Shown here: positions 43,726-56,236 of the stretch, one piece after another
Layout of the letters: every line of letters starts with the position of its first letter
Position numbering within the stretch: the stretch's first letter is position 1
NCBI GenBank assembly: GCA_035578175.1
Contig: JAQMRL010000006.1
Span: 17,643,506-17,707,505 of the forward strand
DNA length: 64,000 nucleotides
Source: Catonia carolina
Lineage: Eukaryota; Arthropoda; Insecta; Hemiptera; Achilidae
Direction: 5' to 3'
The notes under the pieces: model-generated
Told to the model about the DNA's origin: nothing
Database searches by the model: none
The model's input: only the letters and a program-made list of their open reading frames with translations
Translations under genes and position numbers: made by a program

Positions 43726-45291
43726 AGGTGTACAATCACTTTTTTAGAGTTTGGGTTTCCTTTTAAATACACCTATATTAAATGAAAACCAAATCGATGT
43801 TTCATAGTAGGCGTCGCGGCTTTCAGATATCCCTCATTTTCCGGTGTGTTTTACGTCTGATTATATTAATAGTATTAATAAAATGTCAACAAAGTCAATG
43901 AACTTTCAGAACTTTAGTCGACAAGGAAGTCTTTAAGGAATTTCTAAAGTACTAATATCATTATTAAGGAAATTGATGAAATTAATTATATTTCCGTTCC
44001 ACTATTTTAGGTGAAACTTTTTGACATAATTTTAATGCTCTTTAAATTGATCTGTTTATATAAGTTTTCCTTGATCGGGTAATAAATTTAGAACGTAGAT
44101 TCAACAGTGCGGTTTAACACGCGTGGTTTTTTTATCAATAAGAAGGGAATGACGCCTACCACCAGTTGATTCCATGTCACTGACTACGTGAAACCATGCG
44201 AAGTTATTACCTACAGTCTTTTAAACTCCCACATTATACGGAATAGGACGCTACACTTGACTCTTGTAGTCATTCAGTTAACACTTTGACAAAATGGGGT
44301 TGTACAACTGATTTATTTTACACTTCTCCTTCTCCCAGATAGAACTGACCTTACACTTTTATTAGTCCATTTATCTCTACATTCTTGTAATTTTCTCCTT
44401 TCCTCTGTGTTCTATTTTTTTCTCTACTTTTACTTCTGTTAAAGAAACAATATGTGTTCACGTAACCACATAATTTCAATTAATTGAATGATTAAATCCC
44501 TATCAGGCTGAATTAATTACATTTAGTTGTGTATTGATTAGGAAAATTTTATTTTAGTTGGTTGTCGAATGAAGGGGCCACCAGACCGGTGACCCGTACG
44601 GGAAGGAGGAGGAAGGATCTGATAATGGCCGTGTAGATGTTTACTTTGACGGGATGGAGATGTCCCTGGAACGAAGAATAGGGGTGAGTTTACACAGGAG
44701 GATCCTACCCTTACTAAGCTTCTCAGCAGCAAAAATAAATTTTACTCCTTCCACAATCATATCCTTCACGTCACCTCGGGCTTCCACTAAAGAATCCCAA
44801 ATTCCATTGTACATGAACATGTTTTAACCCTTTTGCTTCATGATCAAATTTTCAACACGTCCAGACAACTTCACGAACGCGGAAGGACCTCTGACATGAA
44901 CATCATCAGAAACATTTATGGAGTACATCCACCGGAGACTTTTCAGAACCTGCCTTTACATGACTATCTGTAGAAACGTGACTTTCAACGTAGTTGAATA
45001 TATACTCATATATCAACGCTAGTTTTACCCGCCCAGCCTGGTTTATCGTGATATTTATTTTTATTGATACCATGGAAAACCGGGTAACCATTCTATAATG
45101 TATACATTGATATGTGTCTTAATATATATGTTGGTCTCAAGTTCCCTGGACGTTTTATGATCCTGAAACTGGCTATTTTCTTCAATTATCCCTCCGATAT
45201 GTTCTCATTGAAGAAACCCCGCTCCATTCGACAGGTGGTTATTCCTCACGATGTCAACAATAACATTTTCTATCAGTTTCAGTTTCAATTA
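43726..45291. other. No gene recognised
   Basis: About 1.6 kb. The stretch at 44550-45080 is less AT-rich and has short minus-strand frames (44538-44732, 44906-45091), but I recognise no domain. It may be an unrelated decayed element or gene piece. Confidence 0.35.
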
Positions 45292-45671
45292 ATTAGGTCA
45301 TCAGTCAAAAGGCTGGTTTGAACCTCTAGAGGCTTTACTAAATAAAACGAAAAGTTGGTTGGTTCACCATTGCCTTCCTCACTAAGTGGAAAAGTATGCT
45401 TATCAGCATGCCGGGCCCTCTGAAAAGCAAATATTTACCACCCTGTAAATGACACCTACACTTCATTCACCACAGGGTCTGGCTGTATAATGAAATTCAT
45501 TACTCTTTAAGGAGAACTCTGAATAGTGTATTTTACACCTTTATCTTTTATATTAAATGCTTCAGCTAGTTAATTGGCTGACCATGTGATAAGAAACAGA
45601 ACTATTTTTTGTAGCCTGGAATTAGCATATTGAGTGTAAATAATTTAACAATCCATCTGTCTGTTATAGGG
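45292..45671 (-). repeat. SINE-A copy 9
   Basis: Antisense copy from TTAGGTCATCAGTCAAAAGG to CTGTCTGTTATAGGG. It directly abuts a Helentron-like remnant. Confidence 0.88.
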
Positions 45672-45672
45672 A

Positions 45673-46248
45673 AAATGAAATAAATGTTGTAGGTTTTTTT
45701 ATTTTCTACAACTTTAATATTTACGATTTTCCCCTAAAATTCATATCCGCAATCTTAAAAAGAAACAACATTGTTTTCTACGAGAAAACAGCCTCTACAA
45801 GCATTTCAGTATATATGGCGCTTACTCTATCTTGTGAAGCATAAACAATGTAGTAAATAAGACGATCTTTTAAAATAAATTATTGTAAGAGTCGTTTTTG
45901 AGAAAATCGCAAAAAGGTTGTAAATCGCACGAATAAACTACTTCTTCCGGTTGATCGATTTTGATGAAGGTGTTCGTGTCAGGTCCTCTTATGGTACATA
46001 CCTAACTTAAGTTCCAAGTTTCAACTTTGTACTGTATTCCGTTCTTGAGATAATTTGTTCACACACACACACACATACACACACACTCGAATCACTAAAA
46101 ACTTTTTTTGGGTTCAGGGAGGTCTAAAGACGCGTATATGCGCTGAAATCTCGACTTCGAAAAATCGATATGAAAACAATTCTTTCCTTTCTATAGGGCA
46201 AGAGATAATATTACAGGGCAATAATAATTACAGGGTAAGAGAAAGTAA
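45673..46248 (-). mobile_element. Helentron-like (HINE) copy 9, truncated
   Basis: Antisense, starting in the middle of the family (GTTGTAGGTTTTTT) right at the SINE-A end and ending GGTAAGAGAAAGTAAAAA. The hairpin end is missing. A small duplication of the GGGCAAGAG/ACAGGG motif occurs at 46196-46243. Confidence 0.75.
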
Positions 46249-47544
46249 AAATATAAACTTTTTATGCAATCTGTAGAATAGTCTACAATAGGAATAAATT
46301 CACTCTGTCTATGAACATAATTGGTATTTTTCAACTTAGTAAATTTTCCTAATTAAAGTAATGAAATGTGACATCGTTACTCTGGTTTATTTGTAATTAC
46401 AAAATTGACCTCGCGAATGGATTGCATCTGTAAGCAAGCGGAAAGGTTATTCAATCGTGAAATTTAATACGCTACAATTAGGGAAAACGGTCAAATTCAT
46501 ATGTACTGTATGCTTTTAATGCCAATAAAATCATTTCAAACGATATCCAGTTTCTATTTTATTGAAATATCCTCTGGGAAATTCATATTCGCTAAACATA
46601 CACTTTTCACTAACTCAGTATATTTAATGAAAAATGAAATTTATATAAAAGATTTCTATGTTTACTAATAATTATTTAAATAACATAATTTATTTTATCA
46701 ATTAATGTGCGGCCCACTCATTAAATTAATTTTATTGTTGTATCTTATTGTCAAATCCACCTGCACCATGTTATTATGTTTCCCCCTTACTTATCAGAAA
46801 TCAGTTTTAAAATAAGGTAAATAAAATGGAATTATATAATTAAAATAACAATTGGGTAAAAATTTATGTAAATAAAATTGTGATTTTGTCTGTAAAATTT
46901 TTCAAAATGCCCCAAATTTTGTTTCTACGCCAGATGTACCACGTAAACACCAAAAATAAGTTTAGCTGAATTTTTGTCTGTTTGTCTATTTGTATGTTAC
47001 AGCATCACGCGAGAACCGCGAAACCAAATTCAATGAATTTCGGTATCTAGGTTCTGGACATAATCAAAATGAAAATAGGCCATAAATTATTTTAATATCA
47101 CAAAGGGATAGGGGAGTTCAGAGTGAGGGGTAAACAAAAAACTACGAATACCTCCGTTAAAAGTCAATGTATCAAAAATTTTTATATAATCGAAAAGACG
47201 AAACGTTTAAAGACGAATAAGTTTGATTATGTAGAGTTTTTTCATTTTCATGCATAATAACGGAGATATTACCAATTTAAAAAAAATAAACCCATATTTT
47301 TAGAAGATTATTAACATACAAAATAAACAGTACAATAAACACTGGCCTACGCGCCGGTAAAACCCGTATTCAGTTACCCGTAGTCAGTTACCTACCTACC
47401 TACCCATTCCACCAGTACCTTATACACCTTTTCTCGGTCACATTGTCAAAACTGAATCAGTCGTCTTAATAGTGGTTACCATCGTGGTGTTCCTATTGTG
47501 ATTTACCTTTCATTTATTATGAAAATTATAAAGCGCTGCATATT
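46249..47544. other. No gene recognised
   Basis: AT-rich. 46950-47300 has short-word similarity in style to the Helentron-like family (GTCTGTTTGTCTATTTGTATG followed by TTCGGTATCTAGG), but is not close enough to assign. Confidence 0.4.
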
Positions 47545-47760
47545 ATCTTAATTTAAAAACACCAAGATCTCGCTTTTATTTTACGTTCAACTATTATTTT
47601 TCATAAATAATAATGCTGACGTTGAAAGGAGGTAGATAACAATGAATAGTTAAAGAATATCAGACCTGGCAGGATCGAACTCGGTAACCCAACCGACCGT
47701 CCACGGTACCAAGGAAACCGTTCGAAGAACGGGTACTTTAGCTAGTTTAAAATAAAATTA
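47545..47760 (-). repeat. SINE-D copy 2
   Basis: Antisense relative of 12870-13088, sharing ACACCAAGATCTCGCTTTTA, GGAGGTAGATAACAATGAA, AAGAATATCAGACCTGG and GATCGAACTCGG. Confidence 0.75.
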
Positions 47761-48979
47761 GAAAAACAAAAACCACACACAGTATGCTTTTGCTTTTAAA
47801 AAAGCGTTTTATAATTTGTTTTTATATTTAAGTTGTACTTACCGTAACTAAATCAATGGGTATATAAAAAGTAGTTTTTGTGTTATTAAAAAACACACAA
47901 TGTGTGTATATATGTATGTATAATTGATATATAAATATAAAAACTATTTATTGTTAAGAAAATCAATACAGAGTTAAGAAGAACAACACACAGTAAACAC
48001 ACTATAGTGTCCGCCACGAAAGAAACCGTTGTGTTTAAAGAGCTCTATTTTAAAAACGACCGAACGAAATTTTTTTTAACGCCACAACAAGTTAAAGCCT
48101 GTTCTTTCCTGCGTTTACTTGTTTAATTTAAATTTTTTTTCTTTAAAAATTTCTCGGAGATACAGTAATTTACGTATAAAAAGTGCCCAGTTCTAGACCG
48201 GTTTTCTGTTAGTGTACATTTTAAACGTTTGTTACTTTATCCAGGCTTTACATAAAATATCGGAATTTGAATTTGTTAAACTTAACAGTTTTTTCTGTAT
48301 TGTGAATATTTTAAAAGTAAAATTTCATTTTTCCATTTAATATGGCGGCCATTTTTAAAAAATGCTATTTTGGCTCCACGTGAAAATTGGGAAATAATTT
48401 TTCGACTGACTATGAACTTTTACAACAGTATTGTGCCAAGTATAGTAGACTCTTATTTTTATAAATTACAAGTAAAACAGAAATGAAATTGTAATGTAAA
48501 TAGAAAATTTTATTAAATTGGTTGATGGGCAACTGATCTTCATAGCGGACTTCTTTTGTGGCCAGCATTTAGTTCATTATTTAGGTGGCCAGTACCATTT
48601 GATGTTTTCTAATATTTGTTGAAATAAATCAGTTCCCTGATGCCTGTGACGCCATTAAAACTCGCGCAGATACGAATCCAGCATGCCCCGGCTTGTCCCA
48701 CATTATTTTCACTTCTTTCCATCCTTAATAACACGTAATGATAACGCTTATCACTTTGTGATAGGTCAAAACTAAGATCAAAGTTCTTTTGTTTATCAGT
48801 CCTAGTACAGTTACAATAATTATTTTTGCTTCACTAAGTAATTGTACACTTAGTAGACAATTTTTACTGAATGCGGGGACATTCTAAAAGAGACCCCAAT
48901 AATTATCTAATTACCTATTAACCACGTTCATGAATAATTCGATTGTATGCTCTATTAAAAAATCCCATTATTACCCCAT
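47761..48979. other. No gene recognised
   Basis: AT-rich, 1.2 kb, with no domain or window repeat that I can support. Confidence 0.4.
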
Positions 48980-49374
48980 GTTGTTTAGGTCATTTGATTT
49001 GAACCTGTAGAGGTTTTACTAAGTAAAACGAGGAGTGAGGTAGTTTACCATTGCCTTCCTCACTGAGTGGAAAAGTACGTTTATCAGCATGCCGAGCCCT
49101 CTGAAAAGCACATATTTTTCACTCTGAAAATGACACCTTCATTTCATTCACCACAGGGTCTGGCTGTATAATGAAATTCATTACTTTCAGAGGGGATAAC
49201 TCTGATTAGTGTCTTTTACACCTCTACCTCTTCTGTTCTTAAATGATTCAGTCATTTAATTGACTGTCCATGTGATAAGAAACAGAACTATTTTTTTTAT
49301 TATTTATTATTTTAGCCCTGCAACGAACAGATTGAGTATAAACAATTTGACACTCCACTTGTCTGTTATAGGCA
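48980..49374 (-). repeat. SINE-A copy 10
   Basis: Antisense copy from TTGTTTAGGTCATTTGATTT (a small deletion removes the GCCGAAAGGC hairpin) to CTTGTCTGTTATAGGC. Confidence 0.88.
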
Positions 49375-49969
49375 GTTATTATACTTGTTATGGGCCCCAT
49401 TAAAATTTATTTGGTAATGTTAAAACAAAGATTCTTTTACGTGTGCGAATTACGTTGAGAATGTGGGCTGCATAAAGAGCTTCCAAAAATTTCTAAAGCT
49501 ACTTTACCTGCTCTAATATGATCCTTAATGGAAAAATAAATAATATTTCATATTATTTTTTCTTGTTTTACATAAACTAATATAGTGTTCTTTAAAACGA
49601 TTGGTTATGTTAATTCACACTCGGAAAGCCATCGTAATTTGACCTGTTTAATCTCTTTTCCATGAATTTATAAAGCTTAAAATTAAAGATTTCATCGAAT
49701 TTCAAGTTCGTAGCCTTTCCATTAGAGTGGTTTTACAGGATGTTAGATTGAATGGAAAGATTTTGCATTTCCATTAGATTTAAAAATTATTTGTCTGGAA
49801 AACGCTACCGGCTGAATTAAGATCTCACATAATTGAAACTTAAATAGATCATTATTTTAAAAAAAAAGTGCAAATCAATCTCTGTAATATTAAGCTTTTT
49901 TATCCGGGTTCATATTTTTTATCGTTTTATTTCGCTTTTAGTATTACGCAATTTTATTAACTCATTTAC
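49375..49969. other. Unannotated spacer
   Basis: No supported feature. Confidence 0.4.
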
Positions 49970-50950
49970 TATGCAATTTGTTAACTTCAGTACGTTTTTT
50001 TATAGGTCTGCTAAGGACTCTTTTTTCTCCATCACTCCTTCTTTCTCTCACTTTTGGCCAACTTTCTTTCTCTCGACTATGTCTCTTTTTTTGTTCTTCT
50101 GGGAAAGCACCATCCTTCAACTTATTTCTCAATTCTGTTCTTTGAGAGATATCTTGTTTTATTACATTCAGTCATGCTATATCATTTTTGACTTCCACGA
50201 ACCATCCAAATTTCGTCTTGCGGTTGTTAATCGTAGAAAAAATTTTGTCCATGTCTGAATCCATTCTGTAAAGATGGCCGTAGAAAGATAGTCTTATTTT
50301 TTTATCGTAGGTATCCGTGATTTTTTCGATGTGGCTGTTAATTTCTTCGTTACTCAGGTATTGCCCATAACGGGCAGGTGGAGTATTAAATTAATTGCAC
50401 TCGATCTGTTGGTTCCAGGGTCACAAAAAATAGTTCTGTTTCTTATCACACAGCCAGCCAATTATATGACTGAACTATTTAAGAACAGAAGAAGTAGTGG
50501 TGTAAAAGACACTAGTCAGTGTTATCTCTTCTGAGAGTAATGAATTTCACTATACAGCCAGACCCTGTGGTGAATGAAGTGAAGGTGTCATTTTCTGGGT
50601 GGAAAGTGGATGCTTTTCGGAAAGCCTGGCATGCTGATAAGCTTACTCTTTCAACTCATTGAGGAAGGCAATAGTAAACCACCTCACTCCTCAATTTTAC
50701 TTTGTAAAACCTCTAGAGGTTCAAACCAGCCTTTCGGCTGTTGACGTAAACAACAATACTACAGGTACAGATAAAGTTTTCTTTCCTGCTTTCAAAGGCT
50801 TTGCGAAGTATTTTCTTTTTCTCCACTTCCAATCTCTGTAGATCTCCCTTTCTATGTAGGTCAAACACTTAGCAGCGTATAGTGCTTCAGGTTGTGTAAC
50901 TGAGAGGTAATGTCTTAGTTTCGCGTTCCTGGAGATAGGTGCTATATATT
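49970..50950 (-). pseudogene. Antisense LINE C-terminal fragment, split by SINE-A
   Basis: On the minus strand, 50950-50758 gives RHYLSVTQPEALYAAKCLT and a basic stretch. After the SINE the region below 50362 gives IRLSFYGHLYRMDSDMDKIF and, further on, DISQRTELRNKLKDG. These match, in order, the LYASETL, KFYGHIMRLP and C-terminal blocks of the LINE at 5153-5696. Several stops and frame changes show it is old. The + strand 95-codon frame at 49971-50258 is only its shadow. Confidence 0.75.
50363..50756 (+). repeat. SINE-A copy 11
   Basis: Full-length sense copy inserted in the antisense LINE. The flanks show TACTCAGGTA and TACTACAGGTA, a duplication with one inserted base. Confidence 0.9.
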
Positions 50951-50987
50951 ATAGATGTTTTTGGTCAGATAGCTATTTTGGCTATTG

Positions 50988-51113
50988 CTATTTTGATTTC
51001 TCATTTTATTATAAAGAAAATTAAAATCAAGTTTAATTTTCTTGGAATGTTATTTTGATTTCTCATTTTGTTATAAAGAAAATAAAAAATCAAGTTTAAT
51101 TTTCTTGGAAATT
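50988..51113 (+). repeat. Tandem duplication, two units of about 63 bp
   Basis: ATTTTGATTTCTCATTTT, TATAAAGAAAAT and ATCAAGTTTAATTTTCTTGG appear twice in a row with small differences. Confidence 0.85.
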
Positions 51114-51727
51114 GTTTCACAGTTGCTTTTGATTTACTTTTAAGGTATAATTCAAAAAGTTAAAGTTAATTTAAAAGTCAAGTTCGTGACATAATACTAT
51201 ACAGATTTTACAGTTTCAATGTATATAAATTGTTTTAAAATTTTCATATCACTAAAACGACAAACAATAACTATACAGTCTTATTATGTATAAATTCCTC
51301 TCTCTCTTTCTCATTATCAAAGAAATGAAATATATATCAATACTTTCTAAAACCAACCTGGACATTGAGGTTCCACATTTTACGGATTCGCTAAACCGAG
51401 TAATATAGCTCAATTGCAGTTCTACAAATCCTTAGAACTTTAAACTAAAAAGAAAAACCCTTGGTACGTACGAAACGAGACTACTCACAATGCAAGTTCC
51501 TAACGTAGTCGACACAATAAAACACTATAGTTTCAACGGTTCCACAAAAAATTGCTAAACGTAAAAAACGAGCTAATTAAAACGATTAGCTCAGTAACTT
51601 TACCAAACAACCCTCCCAGAAGACAAGGAGAACTTGAAATAGAGAGTTTTCTTTACCCTAATAAAAATTAATACATTTAAAAAATTCTGATTACATTAAA
51701 ACTATAAACACCAATACTAAATGACAT

Positions 51728-51845
51728 TATTCTACTTCTTCTTCTCCTCCTCGTCCTTCTTTTCCTTTTCCTTCTTCTTCTTCTTCTCCTTCTTCTTCTT
51801 TTTCTCCTTCTTCCTCTCCTTTTCCACCCACTGCTTCTTCTTCGT
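51728..51845. repeat. Polypyrimidine (CTT/TCC)n tract, about 118 bp
   Basis: Almost pure C/T on the + strand (TTCTTCTTCTCCTCCTCGTC and onward). Such tracts can form triplex DNA. No exon context is seen, so it is treated as low complexity. Confidence 0.8.
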
Positions 51846-52474
51846 TATTTTATCATTTCAGCCTACTCAGGATCATGTTGAATGATTTTAGGCATGATGT
51901 CTCATGTCTAATATTAATTTTTTGTCATTTCTTTCTGTATCTTTCCCAAGTCTTTATCATTTTTGACTAAATTATTTTTTCTTTTCTTTTGACCATTTCT
52001 TGTCGTCATTTGTTTAACCTGTTTTCTGAATTTATCACTCACCTCTACTTTATCCAAAAGAGTTATTTCCTTTATACCATTTTCACTTTTTATTTACCAT
52101 TTATTCTGCATTTTGTAAATTTTACATCTATTAAATAACCGTTTCATAATTCTTTCCTAATCAGTTCTATAGATCATCGGTTCTCAACCTAGGGTATACG
52201 AACCCGGTTCGCAATGGGGCGCTAGGGAGTTCGTAAAAAGAATATGTGTACGAATTTTTAGAAGAAATAACTTTTAACTAAACGAAAAGCACTCACACGA
52301 GTGAACATTTTTAACAAGCAGATCCAAAATCCTTTTTTGTAGAGAATTTTTAATCATCACAGTTGGATGTTGCATAAAAAGAAATTAATTGAAATTGTTT
52401 CTCACAGTGCACTGAAATCATTTTTCAAGAAAACCTCTTTTTAACTTTCGGTTGAATATCTGTCTGACCTAGCA

Positions 52475-52723
52475 ATGAAGGGTTTGTTGCCTTTTCCATT
52501 AACTGTATTAGTGGAAAGAGCTTTTTCATTCCACGCTTTCATAAAAAGAAAATACAGAAACAAGTTGGGTGCTGCCCCAGATATGAAACTCTACTCGGTG
52601 TTTTTTAGCCCAACTTCAAAAAACTATGTGCAGCAAAGCAAGGACAGGAATCCCATTAATGCTCGAGTAAAAGAAGTCACAAAAAAGTTAATATTTTTCA
52701 AAAACAACTTTTTATACGAATAA
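52475..52723 (+). pseudogene. hAT transposase C-terminal remnant
   Basis: An 82-codon frame reads LLPFPLTVLVERAFSFHAFI followed by KRKYRNKLGAAPDMKLY. This is the C-terminal dimerisation segment of hAT transposases of the ZBED5-like group (general form: FS...IKTKYRNRL...PDLR). The RNase H-like catalytic core is missing. Confidence 0.8.
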
Positions 52724-53010
52724 CAAAACTAATGGAGAACAATATAAATTTTAAAACATTTTTAGTTAAAAAGTATTTTACTAAAATGTAATCACAAAAT
52801 ATAGTATTCATACTATTTAATTTGTGACGGTGTCACCGTCGCTCCCTTTGATTGGGTACTGTGCTGCCGGCAATTAAAGCTTCTGACTTAGGGACAGAGG
52901 GAGCCGTCAATAGTTTCGAGAAGGGCGGTAGGGTTTAGCGGCGTACCAACGGAGGCCTTTGTCATCAAGGCCGAGCCAGTAACCGCCCTCTACCACAGCG
53001 CTCTCGGCAA

Positions 53011-53020
53011 CTATATAAAG
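53011..53020 (+). promoter_or_regulatory. TATA box of the solo LTR
   Basis: CTATATAAAG, in a GC-rich setting, is followed by GATTCAATTCC about 35 bp downstream as a possible initiator. Confidence 0.6.
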
Positions 53021-53394
53021 AGCGCTACACTCAACAGGGAGATTCAATTCCGATCCAGACAGCAGACAAGACGTCCGCCATCGGCAACACGGCTACCGGA
53101 CTCCAGCGAAGACTAATCGACGACCCCGCAAGAAAGAAGATGATGCTTCCGCTAGCCGACCCGTCGCCGTAAGCCATCAACCGGACCGTCATCGCCCGCT
53201 GATGCGAGTGATGCCCACAGCGGTCCCTCAACCGAGCCTTACGCCCACCGGATCCGATGAAGCAGCCATCGACGCACTACTGCGAGGGAAGAAGATGATG
53301 TCTCCGCTGAACGACGACACGCCGTGTCACCCAGCTCCTCGACCGCCACGACGACTATGACCGACGCTTTCCATCAAGACGACCACCGCTTAAA

Positions 53395-53414
53395 CAGCCC
53401 TTTTCAGGGCCACC
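53395..53414 (+). promoter_or_regulatory. Histone-mRNA-like 3' stem-loop in LTR
   Basis: GCCCT-TTTC-AGGGC with an ACC tail matches the replication-dependent histone stem-loop pattern (stem, UUUC loop, ACC flank). One outer pair is an A-C mismatch. Confidence 0.55.
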
Positions 53415-53592
53415 AAAACGTAAAGGTTTCAACTCACCACTTAATGTCGCCATCCGGTAACAGTTGTAACCCCAAATTTGATTTTTTATTATTGCCTCTA
53501 GGCTAGAATCTAATCCCGGGGGTACAATTTATGAAAATAAATTGGTAAGGAGTACGCAACTGAAAAAAAGGTTGAGAACCAGTACTATAGAG

Positions 53593-54939
53593 AAATCCAT
53601 TAAATTATTTTTTATATTTCTCCTGTTCTGTTATTTTTTTATTTTTTTCATTACCAAATACCTTGATAACTTCTAAAGTTATATTTCCAATTTTTATTTA
53701 TTTGATTTTGTTAGTTGTTTCGTATAAAATAAACGGATGAAGCATAAAAATTGGTTGATGGGATTTGCGAAAAGTTATTACGGATTTTTGTTACTTTTAA
53801 TATATTTTATTGAATTATTAATAGGTTGTTAAAAATTGATAATATAAATGTAGTGACCTCTGTAAAAATAGTTTGACCTTTCCAAACATGGTTCACGAAA
53901 CTCTAAACAATTACACAGCAGTAACATGAAATAAAACGAACGAATTGTTTCACAGAAAAGTGATCTATAAATTTACCACTCAGGTTTGAAACCAATACTA
54001 TTTTTATGAGCACACTTTAATTGCTTTCTTGCTTTTCCTCCTCCATACGAAATTATTTCCACATTACTGTAAAGATTTAACAAAGAAAATAACCTGAAAT
54101 AATACTGGACAATGCTCTTTCAACCTTATTTCAGGTTTTCTTGAAATATGTACAGAGTACTTTTATAGAAGAAGTCATGTAAATTAAGTCATGCATTCGT
54201 TAATTATATGGCCTTAATAAATTTTCCTGTAAAACCTTGACCTAAATTTATAAAGATATTTAAATTTAAAACACACGAGACTCTATGTTATAATATTTTA
54301 GGCTATATTAAAGGTGTTAAGATATTTAAAGAATGTGTACATTTAAATATTATGTAGTGTTTACTCTGTTAATAAAATACTATATTGTAATAGCAAACAA
54401 AACAAATTTATGAGATTAATTTTTCTTCTTAAAAATTTTAGACGGAATAATTTTCACATGTTCAAGTGGAGCTAAAATAACTTTTGTTAAAGTAGAGACA
54501 TTTAGACCCAGTTCTTAATAAAGCTAAAACTTTGTTAACACCACCCTTAAATTATTAGAGTACTGCTTTTGAAAAGGGTGCGTTTTTATTGTAATTTCCA
54601 TTTTATATACTTTCTACAAAAGAATAAAAACTAAGTGGAGTTGAGTGTAAACCTAAGCCATTTTTTCTTTGTTATTTTTTTATAATATTCAAATCATTAA
54701 CGTAGCAAATACTTTGTTAGATTTTTCTTGTAACTACGTCAAAATTATAATCTGGTTCATTTTTTTTATTTTATGTGATCAATTAATAATTTGATTAAAA
54801 ATGAACTTGTGACTGAAAAAAACTTACGATGATTGTAAAATTTAAAGTATTATCAGATTTAACGTAAATTTTTGTTTGAGACGAGGAGCTTCAAATCTAA
54901 AAGAAGAATAAATATTTTTATTTGTTTAATCCGTAATCA
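53593..54939. other. No gene recognised
   Basis: 1.3 kb of AT-rich sequence with no domain, splice-flanked exon or repeat that I can support. Confidence 0.45.
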
Positions 54940-55150
54940 GTGTACGTTACAATCTGTTCAATTACGAACAATAAGCGACCGATAGAAATGAAGATAATAT
55001 GTATATGTATTCTTGTATAGACGCAGGCCGACAATTCCTGAAAGAGTATGGTTAATTGAACCTTCAAAGCACACCGGTAACCAATGTCTACTGTTCAAAT
55101 CTGTATAAAAGTAACTCCCTTGCTAGGTTTTAAAAGTAGGCCTACCGGTT
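54940..55150 (-). repeat. SINE-E copy 3 (partial)
   Basis: Antisense. Shares GTACGTTACAATCTGTTCAA, ACGCAGGCCGAC and ATTGAACC with the other copies. The tRNA-like head is missing or decayed. Confidence 0.65.
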
Positions 55151-56236
55151 TTTCTTTCACAGCTTCAGAGGTTTGAAATCCTGTTCCTTTTAATGCATTT
55201 TGAACTTTGGGGAACAGGTAAAGTCATATAGTATAATGATAATTGTATAATGATAATGATTTATGAGTTACTATGATGGGTGATTATTTATTATGAAATG
55301 ATTGTAACCAGTCATGGCAAGTTAATTTGAAATCTGTTTTATGGTGGTCTGAGTAGATCCCTATTCCATCTTCGTTTCAGTCGTCTGTTAACAGGGAGAT
55401 CATTAGTTGAAAGACATCTGAATTTATGTGGTCAATTTTATTTTAACATAATGAGTCAATTATTCGTTTAACATCCATGTATTGACCACAAAAAATTTAA
55501 TTAAAAATTGTAATAACATCATAAGGTGTTGTAATAATTATTGAGACAATGTGCTTCATTTATGTTTCGGTTCAACATTTTTATGGGATACAAAATGAAA
55601 ATCGGGAAAATGAATCAAATGAATTCTGATCGAACAATCGCAAAATCATCATTATGGTTTTGCTAATCAAATCAAATAATTTTTAAATTCTTTAAAAAAA
55701 TTAGTAACGGATGATGAAGGGGTAAAACATAGAAATTGTAAGTTAGTTGGCAATATGAAGGCGGGACATGATGAATGAAGTGGCTGGAAGTGGACAGAAA
55801 GCGTCAGGAACGGCTGTCATTGTGACGATCTACTTAACTAATAAATCTACATGACGAATTGTTTCATAATTTAAATTTCAGTCGTTTCGTTATTTTGTCA
55901 CCTGCTATTATAAAACGTTTATAAAATTATATTTTGCTTAAATAAATTTTAAATTATAAACTTTATAACATTTGAGGTTATATTTTAATACGCCCTTAGG
56001 CAAATATACAACTATATAATATTAGTAATATTATAATAATAACAATAATAACAAACATTTTAGGTAAATGTTTGTTATTGAATCAGACGTAAAAACACTC
56101 TCTACTGTATCAAGTCAGCTTTCAAACAAAAAACCAACTAAATCAAAATCGATATAACCGTTTGAAAGGTACGATGCCACAGACACACAGATACACCACG
56201 AGACGATCAATTTTTGAGGTTATCGTATTTTTATTT
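55151..56236. other. No gene recognised
   Basis: AT-rich, with no supported feature. Confidence 0.4.

Larger units (their letters stand above)
50951..52174. other. No gene; tandem duplication and polypyrimidine tract
   Basis: Holds a tandem repeat at 50988-51113 and the C/T-rich tract at 51728-51845. Nothing else recognised. Confidence 0.5.
52823..53474 (+). mobile_element. Solo LTR (652 bp) with promoter and histone-like stem-loop
   Basis: Starts TGTGACGGTGTCACC, ends GTTGTAACCCCA, and is flanked by AATT (52819-52822 and 53475-53478). It is strikingly GC-rich compared with its surroundings. It has CTATATAAAG (53011-53020), a candidate start about 30 bp downstream, and the stem-loop CAGCCCTTTTCAGGGCCACC (53395-53414) about 60 bp before the LTR end. 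A related fragment lies at 15618-15755. Confidence 0.82.
52175..53584 (+). mobile_element. hAT element remnant hosting a solo LTR
   Basis: The termini contain GGTTCTCAACCT (left, 52179-52190) and AGGTTGAGAACC (right, about 53569-53580), the hAT-type CAG-GGTTCTCAACC inverted repeat. The flanks CTATAGAT (52167-52174) and CTATAGAG (53585-53592) form an 8-bp duplication with one mismatch. Without the LTR at 52823-53474 it is about 750 bp, so it is internally deleted. Confidence 0.82.

Noticed and set aside
44538..45091. Possible decayed gene on the minus strand
   Set aside because: Short frames without recognisable motif or splice structure.
49971..50258. 95-codon Phe/Ser-rich plus-strand frame
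   Set aside because: Its complement encodes a recognisable LINE fragment, so the plus frame is a shadow.
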